Below, in pieces: positions 45,923-55,987 of a DNA stretch of 64,000 nt. The notes under the pieces are model-generated. The model ran no database searches. It saw only the letters and a program-made list of their open reading frames with translations, and had not been told where the DNA came from. The stretch is from Oikopleura dioica. Its lineage: Eukaryota > Chordata > Appendicularia > Copelata > Oikopleuridae. Position numbers and translations under genes: made by a program. Where the stretch lies: contig OU015569.1 in assembly GCA_907165135.1 (NCBI GenBank), forward strand, positions 4,588,001 through 4,652,000. Reading direction: 5' to 3'. Numbering within the stretch: position 1 is the first letter of the stretch; the number at the start of each line of letters is the position of its first letter.

Positions 45923-46600
45923 CAGAGTTTGAAATGCTCGCAAATGCTCGCGAGCGCAAAGAGCGAGAGCGAAAATATATTATTGCTCTGAGAGCAGGGG
46001 AGCGGGAGCATGAAAATGAATATGTTCGAGAGCCAAAAGAGCGAGAGCCCAAATTTGAAACCGCTCGCGAGCGCGGAGAGCACGAGCGCATTTGTCGGCA
46101 ATGCTCGGGAGCTAGACGAGCGGGAGCGGCTGCTCTCGTGCTCGCCATGGAATCGACTCACGAGCGGCTCGCGAGCAAAATTAAAACAACAATTTTTTGC
46201 ATTATTATTCACTTTGATGGATAAATTTCTCTTGTGGATCAATTTTTCGTTTTTCCGTTTTGTGCAAGCTTCATTAGATCCGTTATCTCGGCAGCAGAAC
46301 GCGAAAAGCCGAGAGTAAACAGATAAAAGGTGCCCACCGCGAAGTGCTAACTCCTGTGAGAGGGACTCATTTGGAATTTGTTACGGGGTCGTCGAATCAT
46401 TTTAGGTTCTTGAAAGCTGCTCGGGAGTCAGATTTTTCAGCTCGGGAGCCAATCGAGCGAGAGCAAAATTTGACCAGTGCTCGGGAGCCAGGAGAGCGAG
46501 AGCGCGAAATGAAATCCGCTCGGGAGCACAAAGAGCATCATGCTCGTGCTCGCTCGCTCTCAAGAGAGCCGCTCGCGAGTCACGAAAATTTCAAACTCTG
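45923..46600 (+). mobile_element. 678-bp hAT-like MITE
   Basis: Perfect 13-bp terminal inverted repeats, CAGAGTTTGAAAT at the left and its complement at the right, are flanked by an exact 8-bp direct repeat CAATACAG (45915-45922 and 46601-46608). An 8-bp target duplication with termini starting CAG is typical of the hAT superfamily. No transposase is encoded, so it is non-autonomous. The interior is made of degenerate units such as GCTCGGGAGC and GAGCGAGAGC, alternating orientation, an unusual low-complexity filling. Several overlapping ORFs here (for example 45934-46224) are products of these units, not genes. Confidence 0.86.
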
Positions 46601-46608
46601 CAATACAG
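46601..46608 (+). repeat. Right 8-bp target site duplication of the MITE
   Basis: CAATACAG, repeated exactly at 45915-45922. Confidence 0.85.
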
Positions 46609-46673
46609 TATGTTTTCCGTTTTTATATGGTAGGAGCAGGACAGAAATTATATATTCATAAATTTGGGAGTGG

Positions 46674-48861
46674 TTAGCTGAGGTTTTGCTTCACTTTGGG
46701 ACCGTCCCAGAATGACTTCAATTCTTTGCGACAATAACCAACAAGAGCGACGCCAATGCATGTACTAGGGACGATGAAAGCAAGTGCAGGCTGTCCGGAT
46801 TCTGATAAAAAGCTCTTTATTATTCACCACTGATTTTTCATCCGAGGATTTTCGAGCTGTTCCTGTAATGATCAGCGCAAGGAAAGTGAAGATCAACCCA
46901 AGTGCGTAACTTCCAACAAACGTCCAGAAAAACGGCATCCTCGTGTAGCCATTGGCCCGATCAAAGATCGCGCAGTAAGTGCCTTGAGTGATCGTTAATT
47001 CCTTGGAGAGGACAAAATTTGGTGTTACCTAGAACGCCTGGCAGAATGATGTCGCCATAGCCGAGCATTGACTCGCGCGTCCCGTCGGAACAGAGATCGT
47101 CGTAAATAGAAGGAACTATGTGCGGAACACGGAATAAAAAGGGAATCTTCTCTTTTGAAGCCGAATTCGAAGCGCCGCCAGTTGCAACGTCTAACATCAC
47201 GGAATCGCCGTTCTTCGTGAAGAAAGGAGTAATGTATACCATGAAGATATCGTACAAACAGAAGGCGATCTTGAATCAGCTATTATTACTGTATGCTTGA
47301 AAAACCTACTTGAAGAAGGTAGACATTAGCTCCCTTGGAGACTCGAATTTCGGAAACGCACTCGATGCAGAAGCAAAAGCCAATGATATCCTGCAAAATC
47401 CAAGACCAAGGATAATGCCGACATACGGCCCAGGTGATACCAAGCCCCATCGAAACAATGATAGCGAATACAACTAAACTCGATTAGTTTTTACTCAGAA
47501 GCGATAAGGTTTATTCTTACGGGACCACGGTGCACCGCTTCGACATATTGCCTTGGGAATGCAATCTAGATAACGCCAGTGGACATCTTTGGTAGGCATT
47601 CTGTATGAATGGCTGCAATTGAATCGGAGTAAAATTTGATTGTACAGAACTAGAATAGGTTAAACATTCGATTCTGGATAGTAGGTACCTGAAAGAACAG
47701 CGAAACTGCCGCTTATTGTGAAAATGGCGATAGCGAACCAAACCATGTAATCGTAGAAAAAGTAAATTCCTAGAAGGGAGCAACTTGCGAGAAGAACAGC
47801 GACTAGTAGATTCAATATTTCTTGATCTGAATTGAGCGCTTCTACCTAAACTTTGACGGGCAGTGAATTGATCTTTCTCTTCGTCATCAGCGGGCAGGAT
47901 GATTCTTGTTTCGTCGGAAGTCGTCGAACTTGTGCGTGCTAATTGTGGTCGATCTGACTGCGAGTCTGAAATTCTCGTTAGATTAAGGACGATAGGAAAG
48001 CTCAACAGATGATGCACAATCACGCACGCACGCACATTTACAGAAGCAACTACAAGCGAACAATCGAATTAAAACATGCTGGCGAATTCGCTGTCAGCCT
48101 CTTTTTTATTCAGAATGATCTCTGATTCTTTAGAAGAAATCGTAGATTCAACGCAGCACGAACTAATATGCGAAATTATACCTATAGTCGTACGCGAGGG
48201 CGGACCGGACTGCTCTGCAGCTAAAATTGGAGCGTTGCGAGTACCTGATCCACTGAGCCAGCCGCCGAGAGTGACAGAAGTGAGAGCGATGAGAAACATG
48301 GGCAGCAGAGTCCAGTCGACCAGTTTGTGCGCCGGTGCATACAAAAGTCCTTTCACAAGACTTCCATCAGCAACCAACTCGTGTATTTTCCGGTAACTAT
48401 AATATGATTGGGAAAAAGCGCGATAGCGGGACGACATACCTTGAATTTGAAAGAGTAGCAACGAACATACCAAGGTGATCCGCGTTCGAAGTGTTACCTG
48501 GCGCAGATAAGGGCGTCGTATCGTTGTTTACCTATGAAAGTTAATTAACTTCTTTGTAGTGGATATGTTTAATTTACGCTGATAAGGCCGTATAAAGAGC
48601 CGCCAGCGGACTCTTTCGCATTACTGGATTTGTCCTGGAATGAGCACATTCCTCTTTCGACAAGTGTGGCTGTACCAGCTTCGGCTGTAGCCTCGGAACC
48701 ATTACAAAACGCATTCTGACCGAGGGAGTATTTGTCGGAGAAATGAATGAAGTTGTTTCCCGTGGGCGTCTCGGGAAGCTCTTCAGAAAACCCGAACTGA
48801 AAAGTATTCTTACGATGATGAAAAGATGGACAATAGTACCGATCTTGCGAAAGACGTGCAT
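46674..48861 (-). CDS. SPPL2-type signal peptide peptidase-like aspartyl protease
   Basis: Minus-strand multi-exon gene. Near the 5' end a protease-associated domain is seen (L-V-E-R-G-M-C-S-F, then A-K-E-S-A-G-G-S), which is found in SPPL2 but not in SPP or SPPL3. Hydrophobic exons follow. The first catalytic aspartate lies in the Y-D motif of M-Y-D-I-F-M-V-Y-I-T-P-F-F-T-K, the second in L-G-Y-G-D-I-I-L-P-G (GxGD), and the PAL box in P-A-L-A-F before the last helix; the stop is at 46674. SPPL2 proteases cut type II membrane stubs within the bilayer in endosomes and lysosomes. The first exon (ATG 48861) joins the PA domain across a very short or non-GT intron near 48800, so the N-terminus is tentative. 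Confidence 0.85.
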
Positions 48862-49071
48862 ATGTCTATTTGCGTCAAACCAGCGTCATTTGCGAGTCGT
48901 ATAATCGCGTACTCCGCCACCACGGCAGGTATTAAAGACAGCTTCATTCACCGCTCCTCGATTTTTGGTCCGAAATCTGAAACCAGAGAGTTTTAAATTT
49001 GGATGATGAAGAATGAACGGGTTGAAGAATCAATGAACTGGTGAATAGTTGGAACAGAAAGGGATTTAGAA

Positions 49072-52000
49072 TCAATTGAATGGGTTGTTGGCGTCGTTTT
49101 CGTCCTCGTCGTCGCCGAATGGGTTCCCTGCGTCTCCTGAATCGTCTTCGCCGAAAGGATTTCCTTCGCCTTATGTGAGGGGTCGTTTATACGGCATTAT
49201 ATTGAGATATTTCTTATAATTCTTGTTGACCTTTCCTGGACTTTCAGAATCATCATCGCCAAACGGATTCCCACTTGGTTCGCTTGGTGACTCGCCAAAC
49301 GGATTACTGAATTCGAAGTTTTTCTTTTTCTCTGCAGTTGGCTCGGGCTCATCTGGCTCGCCGAAAGGATTCCCTTCGTTCTCTGAAGAAACTTCCTCTC
49401 CAAATGGATTCTCAGCGGGTGGAATCGTCGCTGGTTTGTTCAATTGGATATCGAAAGGTTTTTCCTCTGGCGGTACTTCCAAAATCGCTTTCACCGAGTT
49501 TGTCTTTGGACTTCTGGAGTCTTTGGAGAAGGATTTAGGCGTTTCTGGAGTCAGACCAAATTTAAGTTCGCTTGCTATCCGCGCTCTGTTCGCCAGGAGC
49601 TTGTTTGAGACGGGTTTGGACTCGGTTACAATTTCGTCTTTAGGCTTCTCAATTTTCCTCTTATGAGTTATAATTTCTCCACGCGCGAGCATGTCGATAA
49701 TTGTCCCAAAGCTGTCCGAAGACTTGCTCACTTGCCCAAGAAACTTTTCGTCCGACATTTCGCCACTGCTGGCGAGTTTGAGCGACTGAAGGACCTGTCG
49801 GTTCTGCTGCGCGCAGATCGGACACTCGCCATCCTGATCAATGTAGGTAGTGAAGCAATGACGATGAAAGCTGTGGCCGCAGAGGAAGTGCACGCTTGGC
49901 AGTGAAAGGTCCTTCGCGCAGAGCTTACACTTGCTTAATTTGAAAATGCTCGCTTGTTGTAAAAGATTCTTGCGCTTCTCTTTCTGCTTTTCAATATTTG
50001 AGGAGAGTTTTGAAATGCGGCTTTCGCACTTTCGTATATCTTCGTCGTCCTTTTCCAGCTTCTTCAAAATCAGAGGCTTTAGAATCGAAATTGGAGCGGA
50101 GGAAGATTTCAGCATATTGATTAATGAGCTCAAATCTATGCATTCGGACGCAGCAGGTATCGCTTCGGTCAAGATTGCTTGAACTCCGTCGTAATTAGAC
50201 CTACTCGACCAGTACAGGATCGCTTTTCTCCAAAGATCTGGCTCGTTTCGACCATTTTTCTTGCACAAATTGAGAGCCTGCTCGTTTTGTCCACTTTCCA
50301 GCAAGACGGAGAGTAAGTCCGTAAGATCGCCACCCGCTCCACTTTCTAGCAGTTTAACAAGTCCGGCTGTGAAATTGAATTGTCTACAGTAGACTAACGC
50401 TTGTTTGTACTCTAGCTTCTTGCTTTCAATCAAGCTGATTATGCTTTGCTCGAGGCGATGGATTTCTGCTTCATCGTTGGAAGAAGTAAGTCGACGAAGT
50501 TGCATTTCCATGAACCGCTGTGATAGAAATTTGAGGCCTTGGCATTTTCGTATAGATAGGCAGTACTCTGTGAATTCTAGTGCTAGCGAACTGTCTCCTT
50601 CGAGAATATCTAAGAGGTACTTGATCGATGGATATTTCTTTTTATTCTTTCTTGAAAGCTCTAAAAATGAAAACATCCATGCCTGAATATTCACTTCTGT
50701 CGACGGTGCCAAATCTAAATCATCTTTATCAATAAATTGAACTCTTCTGGGTGGAATTTCCTCGCCAGGCGATGTGACAACAATATTCTCCGCGTTGACG
50801 ATTTCTTTCAGAGCGACCAGAAACGCTTTGCTGCAGTTTTGAACAAAATAAGGTCCATACTTTCGGAAAAGATTGAGTCTTTCCTCCAGAGAAAGGGATT
50901 TCACGTAGTTGAGCGCGTCGATAGGATTGGATATCTTTTCTGTCAAGATCATCATCACAAGGCTTTTAAAAAAGATGAAAACGGCTCATGCTTATAAATT
51001 TTGAGATGATTCGAAACGATTTCACCCTTTCCTGTGATTCTTCGATGCTTTGGCGAAGCTAAGGGCAGCTTCAGTAAGGCCTGATTGAAGCAGTACTCCC
51101 ATCGCATTTTCAAGCGCATCTGAAGAAGGAAGCGAATCGAGCTCAAGAAGACGTTTCAGATTGTGCTCGTCTTTTTCTTTCGCGTAGCATGTGATGAGCA
51201 GACTTCTGTGTTCTGTGGCACCATTAACGATGTTGTGCTGCGAGTTATAGCTGACCAGGGCTTCGAGGTAGAGAGTAAGCGGTGGCAAGCGCTGAGCATC
51301 CATCAGTTTGTGCAGGACGTACGAAGGCTCTAGTTTGCCCAGCGTTTCGACATACTTCTCAGCTGCTTGCATCAGATCACCCTTTTCGAACAAGTAGTCT
51401 GCCCAGCGTTTGTTGACATCGGCCAGGCCACTCTCTCCGAATCCCTGCTCGTGGCAGATCGACTTCGCGATGTCAAAATGGTTTCGCTGGAAAAGCGTGT
51501 CCAGCTTCGCGTCAACATCGCACTCAATCAGTCGGGTCAGCTCTGAATTAAATTTTCTAACTGGAAAAGATAGCTTCGCTACCTAATTCTTCAGTGCCGC
51601 TGAGGATGCATATCGATGTCCATTCGCAGCAAATTGCGTGCACATCCGTGAAAACCGACGTAAATACAGAGAGACGATCTAAAAATTGAAAAAGAAAATA
51701 ATTAATGATGATTGAAATTTATTTTTGGGACGCGTTTCGGTCTCAGTGGACCTTCGTCAGCCCTAAGTACAGATTTTAAATGAAAGTTCAAAAACAGGAA
51801 AAAACAGTCTCTCACCTAGAGTGGACAATTTCGAATGAAGGCAGAGATTGAAAACATAAAAACATAATTCGCTTTCGCGGGCAGATGTAATGGAGCGCCA
51901 GAAGAAAGCGAATTACAAATGCTCCATTACAGAAATTTAACTTCAGCGAATTTGATCTGCTTATTCAAGCAAGGATCATTTAACTTGATCGAAAACGCTT

Positions 52001-55000
52001 CACAAAGGACACGGTCTTTGTAGTACGGTTGGTTGGAGATAACAGAAATAAAGTTCTTTTCGAAACAGAATTTGGTTTTGATTAACGCTCTCGATGTAGT
52101 AGGCTTGTATTTTGGAGTGTCTGGCTCACTAAGATATTTATCATATTCCTCTCTGAATTTTGGACACTTCAAAGAGTGGAAAAACATAGGACTACGATAA
52201 CGTGGCTCAAAATGTTCACGAATTCTAGTTCCAAGCTGTCTCTTTGTCTCCCCCTGGTAATCCGTTTTCCCACATGGACATTGGAAATGGTACACCACTC
52301 CACTTTTCTGCTCAATCGGTACCGGGCGCTTCCAGGTTGGGTGCAAACATTGTTCTATTCTCACTGTTTTCCAACAAAGTCTCAGAAAGAACTTCGGGGT
52401 AACTTTTTAAGAATAGCACGCATTTTGCCGCCAATACTGTCGCACCGGGGACCAGTAAAGCTTGCGCAAAAATTGTGAACTATTTCCCCTTCCACTTTGT
52501 TATCATTTTTGGGCTTCTCAAGGAGTTTTATTTTATCATCGACCAAACCTGGTGGATATCCATTGAGAATGAATTTCCTCTTGGCTTTTCGGAAACCTTC
52601 AGTTTTGGCCTCTTCGCAGGATGAAGCATTTTTCACCCTATGAAGATGCCCAACTAAGAGACTGATCTTTTGTGACTTAGGAGCTACATTTGTGCGAAAA
52701 TTGGGAAGGAAATCCTTCGAGGATTTCTTTTCATAATGAAACATCTCAATTCCATTCTTATGAATTCTGAATTCAGTGTCTAAATATGCAAGTTTGCCAT
52801 CAACCATCTCTTCCTTGGTAAATTGGATATTTTTGTGAAGTCTATTGGCCTTGTCAAAAATATACTGTATATCCGATTTTTGCACAATAAGGGCACAGTC
52901 GTCCACGTACCTCCGGATAAAAATGGCTCTACCTTCTCTTATCAATTGATCGAAAAACGGGGTCTCCAAAGTGTGCATGAAAATGTCTGCCAAAATAGGG
53001 GAAAGCTTCGACCCCATAGCTGATCCGTCTTTCTGTCTAAAGAATCCATCTGGCGTGCTAAAGCTTGTAAGCTTGAAAAGGACAGTATCTACTAAATTTT
53101 GAAAATCGGATCTTGCCGGGAACTCCGAAACATGTCCGTCTTCTAATTCCTCCGGACAAAAATATGACTGTGGGTTAGCATAAATAAGATCTACTACTAT
53201 TTTGCTTATTTCTTTAATGGGAAGAGAAGGAAACATACTCTTTATGTCTAAAGAAATAATAGTATGTTTATCTAAATCAATTTTGTCACGAATTTTAAGA
53301 AAACTGTCTTTAAGCTCAGCAGTATTCTTTAAATTGTACTTGACATGATCTCTAAGCTTTTGTAAAATTGGTTGTAAGAAAATTTCCGCACCCTCGGCAA
53401 TTGATCCCCTTGTCCCAATAATCATCCTACTTGGTTGACCAAACTTATGTGTTTTAGTCAAAGAATATGCTCTTTTGAGTGAATGTCTGGGACGGATAAG
53501 ATTATAGGTAGCATTAGAGAGAGAAGATTTTAATGGTCGAATCGTCTTTTCATATTCGCTTATGTCTCTTTTTAATGGATCGACCTTCAATTTCTCAAAT
53601 TTCGATACCGGTAGCTCATTTCTAATTTTCCGATTGTAAGTATCTTTGGTCCATATACAAACTTTCAACTCCTTGTCCGCTTTCGTGATAACTAAATTTT
53701 GACCATTTTCGGAATCAAGGAAATCTCTCAAAATTTTAACGGATGTGTCATTAGAGTGTACTTTGAGTAGGGAATTAAAACAACAAGCCAGCTCAGAATA
53801 GACTCGAAAAATCTCGAGCTTGGAAATATTTTCCGACTCTGCATGAATTTTCCAATTTTCAAAAAGCTTTTCAAATTCGACTAGAAGTTCGAGTGGCCGG
53901 GGCCTTCCACCAACACTCCTTTTCAATCCATGCTTTAATACATCTAGAACTTGAATCGGAATGGTAACATTAGTAAAATTACAGATTTCAACAATAGGAC
54001 CAAGGTCTTTAGATTTGAATTTCAGTAATTTACGAAGTTTACGTTCACGTCTTTGGTCAGGTAAAAATTCGAGCCGGGAAACAGATTGATTTAAACGAGA
54101 TAAATACTCGTTTTGTGATTTTGGAGACATAGAAGAGAATAACGAAACTTTTAAAGAGTCAAAAGAATTGGTGAGAGACCGTACTTTTTCAATTGAATCT
54201 TCATAAGCTCTGTTAAGCATTTCCATTCTTTTCGAAAAGATAGTTCTAGGACTCCAATTGACGTACCGAAGAACTCTTACTGGTATTTTAGTCCATTCGG
54301 GTGTGATTCGATTTAGTAATTCGATTTGTAATTCGCTTTCTTCTGGCGCTCCATTACATCTGCCCGCGAAAGCGAATTATGTTTTTATGTTTTCAATCTC
54401 TGCCTTCATTCGAAATTGTCCACTCTAGGTGAGAGACTGTTTTTTCCTGTTTTTGAACTTTCATTTAAAATCTGTACTTAGGGCTGACGAAGGTCCACTG
54501 AGACCGAAACGCGTCCCAAAAATAAATTTCAATCATCATTCATGAGAGGTCAACACCGACAATCTTGAAAATAATTAACTATTCTTTAATGATTTTTACC
54601 GTGAAGGCTAAAGATAGTGACGCGGAAAAGTTTCTTGTCTGCGGAGCTGGAGTTGTCTTTTGTCAAAACGACGAGATATATCCCAAAGGAGATGAGCTGG
54701 AATTTCTCTCCGGATATAGGATGAGACGTTACTCGCTTAGTTTCACGATCGTAGCTGAAAACATCGTCCGATCTGCCGACAATAAGCTCATTTGACGAAG
54801 ACAAACACGCACAGTTCGGCGCGCAGCCCTTTTCGTCCAAGTGCTTTCTCCCCGGATTCTTCTCCTGCATTTCATAAAGTTGACTGTCTTTCACTGTAAT
54901 CACATACAGCCTGTTTTGATCAAACGACAGGTTCGTGACTGGATAGGCCGAAGAATGAAGCTGCGATATTTTTGAATGCTTTTCCCGGAGAATATCGCCT

Positions 55001-55574
55001 TTTAAAAGCAGCACTTTTCCGCCAGTAAAGCCGATCTACAGAAACGTTCACTCATCATGAAATTCAAATCGAAAACAGAGACACTGTATTTTTTACTTAC
55101 CGCAGCTTGTGTCAGAGCAGAGTTTACAGCCAAAGCGGAAACATCTCCAAGAAAATCCTGCGCCGTCAGAACCCGCGAATGGACGCATTTGGGTTGGTTC
55201 TGGGCGTCTTCCGCGAACTTCTCGTCGTAGGTCCACACTTTCAACGTGGGCTGCGAATCGTCGATGCCGACGGAAATGAAGATGTCCTTGGACGGCGAGG
55301 CCCATATTTGAAAGACTCGCCCTTCGTGAGCGCGGTACAGATTCGATTGATAGTGCCCGTTCAACAAGTGAATAGACCCTGTCCGTTCTCCGATGAATAA
55401 AAGTCCCTTTTTTCGACTGATAAATCATTCTTTTTCTGCATCTTTATACGCTTTATCATGATTCAGACCGATTTCCTTTGCAGAAGTAAGGGCGAAATCT
55501 ACCGGATCAACAGCTGGTAAAGGAATAGAACTTGCGGACGAGAAAAAGGCGAATTTCCTCCAATCAAGCGACAT
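49072..55574 (-). CDS. VPS11: VPS11, core subunit of HOPS/CORVET tethering complexes
   Basis: Exons from ATG 55574 carry W-R-K-F-A-F-F at the start, a beta-propeller (K-G-D-I-L-R-E-K-H-S-K, Y-P-V-T-N-L-S-F) to about 54593, then, beyond a 2.9-kb intron, F-T-D-V-H-A-I-C-C-E-W, helical repeats with L-G-K-L-E-P-S-Y-V-L-H-K (51393-51022), more helices, and a RING-H2-like finger (C-K-L-C..C-G-H-S-F-H-R-H-C-F..C-P-I-C) near 49800. VPS11 links the two halves of HOPS and CORVET, which tether endosomes and lysosomes for fusion. After the RING the usual protein ends soon; here a long acidic tail with seven NPF motifs follows, the last three encoded behind a GA-AG intron (49235-49170). The large intron holds a Penelope-like element in the same orientation. 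Confidence 0.93.
49170..49235 (-). other. Non-canonical GA-AG intron in VPS11
   Basis: The exon ends at 49236 after CCAG, the intron opens GAAAGG, and the acceptor is CATAAG. Only this border keeps the G-N-P-F-G repeats of both exons in one frame (phase 1 plus 2). A GT donor 4 nt further gives a wrong frame. GA-AG introns are known in Oikopleura. Confidence 0.65.
51704..51920 (-). repeat. Left 217-bp terminal inverted repeat of the Penelope-like element
   Basis: Exact reverse complement of 54324-54540, checked base by base; identity stops abruptly at 51921. Confidence 0.95.
51724..51766 (-). ncRNA. Hammerhead ribozyme-like motif, left end (element sense strand)
   Basis: The minus strand reads CTGACGA, a hairpin GGTC-CACTGA-GACC, GAAAC, then GCGTC. 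These are the conserved core boxes of a type I hammerhead with a minimal stem III, as found in Penelope-like elements. One extra A between the first core box and the hairpin would have to bulge. Flanking GGG and CCC can form stem I. Confidence 0.55.
51927..52364 (-). CDS. GIY-YIG endonuclease of the Penelope-like element (frame-shifted)
   Basis: About 145 codons without a natural ATG at the front; the frame overlaps the RT end upstream (open to about 52405). G-V-V-Y-H-F-Q-C-P-C-G, then Y-Q-G-E-T, R-L/Q-G-T-R-I-R-E-H is the GIY-YIG core with the catalytic Arg, and the C-x-C pair ahead is the Penelope-type zinc feature. The stop lies 6 bp from the inverted repeat. A single -1 shift near 52385-52395 would join it to the RT. 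Confidence 0.88.
   Translation of the reverse strand: MRIEQCLHPTWKRPVPIEQKSGVVYHFQCPCGKTDYQGETKRQLGTRIREHFEPRYRSPMFFHSLKCPKFREEYDKYLSEPDTPKYKPTTSRALIKTKFCFEKNFISVISNQPYYKDRVLCEAFSIKLNDPCLNKQIKFAEVKFL
52382..54226 (-). CDS. Penelope-like reverse transcriptase ORF
   Basis: 614 aa from ATG 54226; the frame is open a further 50 codons upstream, into the inverted repeat, but has no ATG there. RT motifs include K-A-D-K, K-T-H-K-F-G-Q-P-S-R-M-I-I-G, S-L-D-I-K-S-M-F-P-S-L-P, G-S-A-M-G-S-K-L-S-P and the catalytic R-Y-V-D-D, followed by K-x-F-L-P-N-F-R-x-N-V-A-P. The pattern is that of Penelope-like RTs, which are related to telomerase. The frame stops at 52382 just before the endonuclease, which continues in the -1 frame, so the normal single RT-endonuclease protein is split. 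Confidence 0.93.
   Translation of the reverse strand: MEMLNRAYEDSIEKVRSLTNSFDSLKVSLFSSMSPKSQNEYLSRLNQSVSRLEFLPDQRRERKLRKLLKFKSKDLGPIVEICNFTNVTIPIQVLDVLKHGLKRSVGGRPRPLELLVEFEKLFENWKIHAESENISKLEIFRVYSELACCFNSLLKVHSNDTSVKILRDFLDSENGQNLVITKADKELKVCIWTKDTYNRKIRNELPVSKFEKLKVDPLKRDISEYEKTIRPLKSSLSNATYNLIRPRHSLKRAYSLTKTHKFGQPSRMIIGTRGSIAEGAEIFLQPILQKLRDHVKYNLKNTAELKDSFLKIRDKIDLDKHTIISLDIKSMFPSLPIKEISKIVVDLIYANPQSYFCPEELEDGHVSEFPARSDFQNLVDTVLFKLTSFSTPDGFFRQKDGSAMGSKLSPILADIFMHTLETPFFDQLIREGRAIFIRRYVDDCALIVQKSDIQYIFDKANRLHKNIQFTKEEMVDGKLAYLDTEFRIHKNGIEMFHYEKKSSKDFLPNFRTNVAPKSQKISLLVGHLHRVKNASSCEEAKTEGFRKAKRKFILNGYPPGLVDDKIKLLEKPKNDNKVEGEIVHNFCASFTGPRCDSIGGKMRAILKKLPRSSF
54324..54540 (+). repeat. Right 217-bp terminal inverted repeat of the Penelope-like element
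   Basis: Exact reverse complement of 51704-51920. Confidence 0.95.
54478..54520 (+). ncRNA. Hammerhead ribozyme-like motif, right end (antisense to the element)
   Basis: Same motif as at the left end, but on the plus strand because the ends are inverted. CTGACGA at 54484-54490, hairpin 54492-54505, GAAAC at 54506-54510, GTC at 54513-54515. Confidence 0.55.
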
Positions 55575-55987
55575 CGTAAATTTCCAAATATCAATTCAAA
55601 GATGCATTCTAATATTTTCGATTTTGGATTTCAGAGAATTCTATATTTAGACAGAAGAGATGTATGAATGAGAGAGCTTCTCTGGGGAACATTGATGGGG
55701 GCATTCAAGTCGGAAAATCGGCTCCAATGGGCGGGCTCCCACGGAGAAAGGAGCCAATCAGCGCCACTGGCTCCGCACTAGCGCGAATGCTGCGTCTTCA
55801 ACACTCCCTCCGAACGTTTTACAGGTAAAATTCACAACCTAAGAGTACCCATTGGCCCCTTTAACCCCTTGGCGCACAGATATCCGCGCGAATTCCGCCA
55901 GTGGAAAGCGCGCTAGAGAGGCTCCGCGCCGATAAACTTCCAGGGGCGATTTTTGAAGGAGAAACTAAAACAAGCTAAATTAGAGAA
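55575..55987. promoter_or_regulatory. Divergent promoter region between VPS11 and UMP-CMP kinase
   Basis: 413 bp between two opposite starts. It contains CG-rich segments and no obvious TATA box close to either start. Shared regulation is possible but not shown. Confidence 0.5.

Larger units (their letters stand above)
51704..54540 (-). mobile_element. Penelope-like retroelement inside a VPS11 intron
   Basis: 2837 bp bounded by perfect 217-bp inverted repeats (51704-51920, 54324-54540). Its ORFs read on the minus strand, the same sense as VPS11: a reverse transcriptase (54226-52382) and a GIY-YIG endonuclease (52364-51927) in the -1 frame. This RT plus GIY-YIG pair is diagnostic of Penelope-like elements. 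A candidate target duplication, the 12-bp GAAAATAATTAA, occurs at 51694-51705 and 54567-54578, so up to 26 extra bases at the right may belong to the element. The lack of divergence between the two ends suggests a young insertion. Confidence 0.93.

Noticed and set aside
45934-46661. Arg/Glu-rich ORFs on both strands
   Set aside because: Products of the repeat units inside the MITE.
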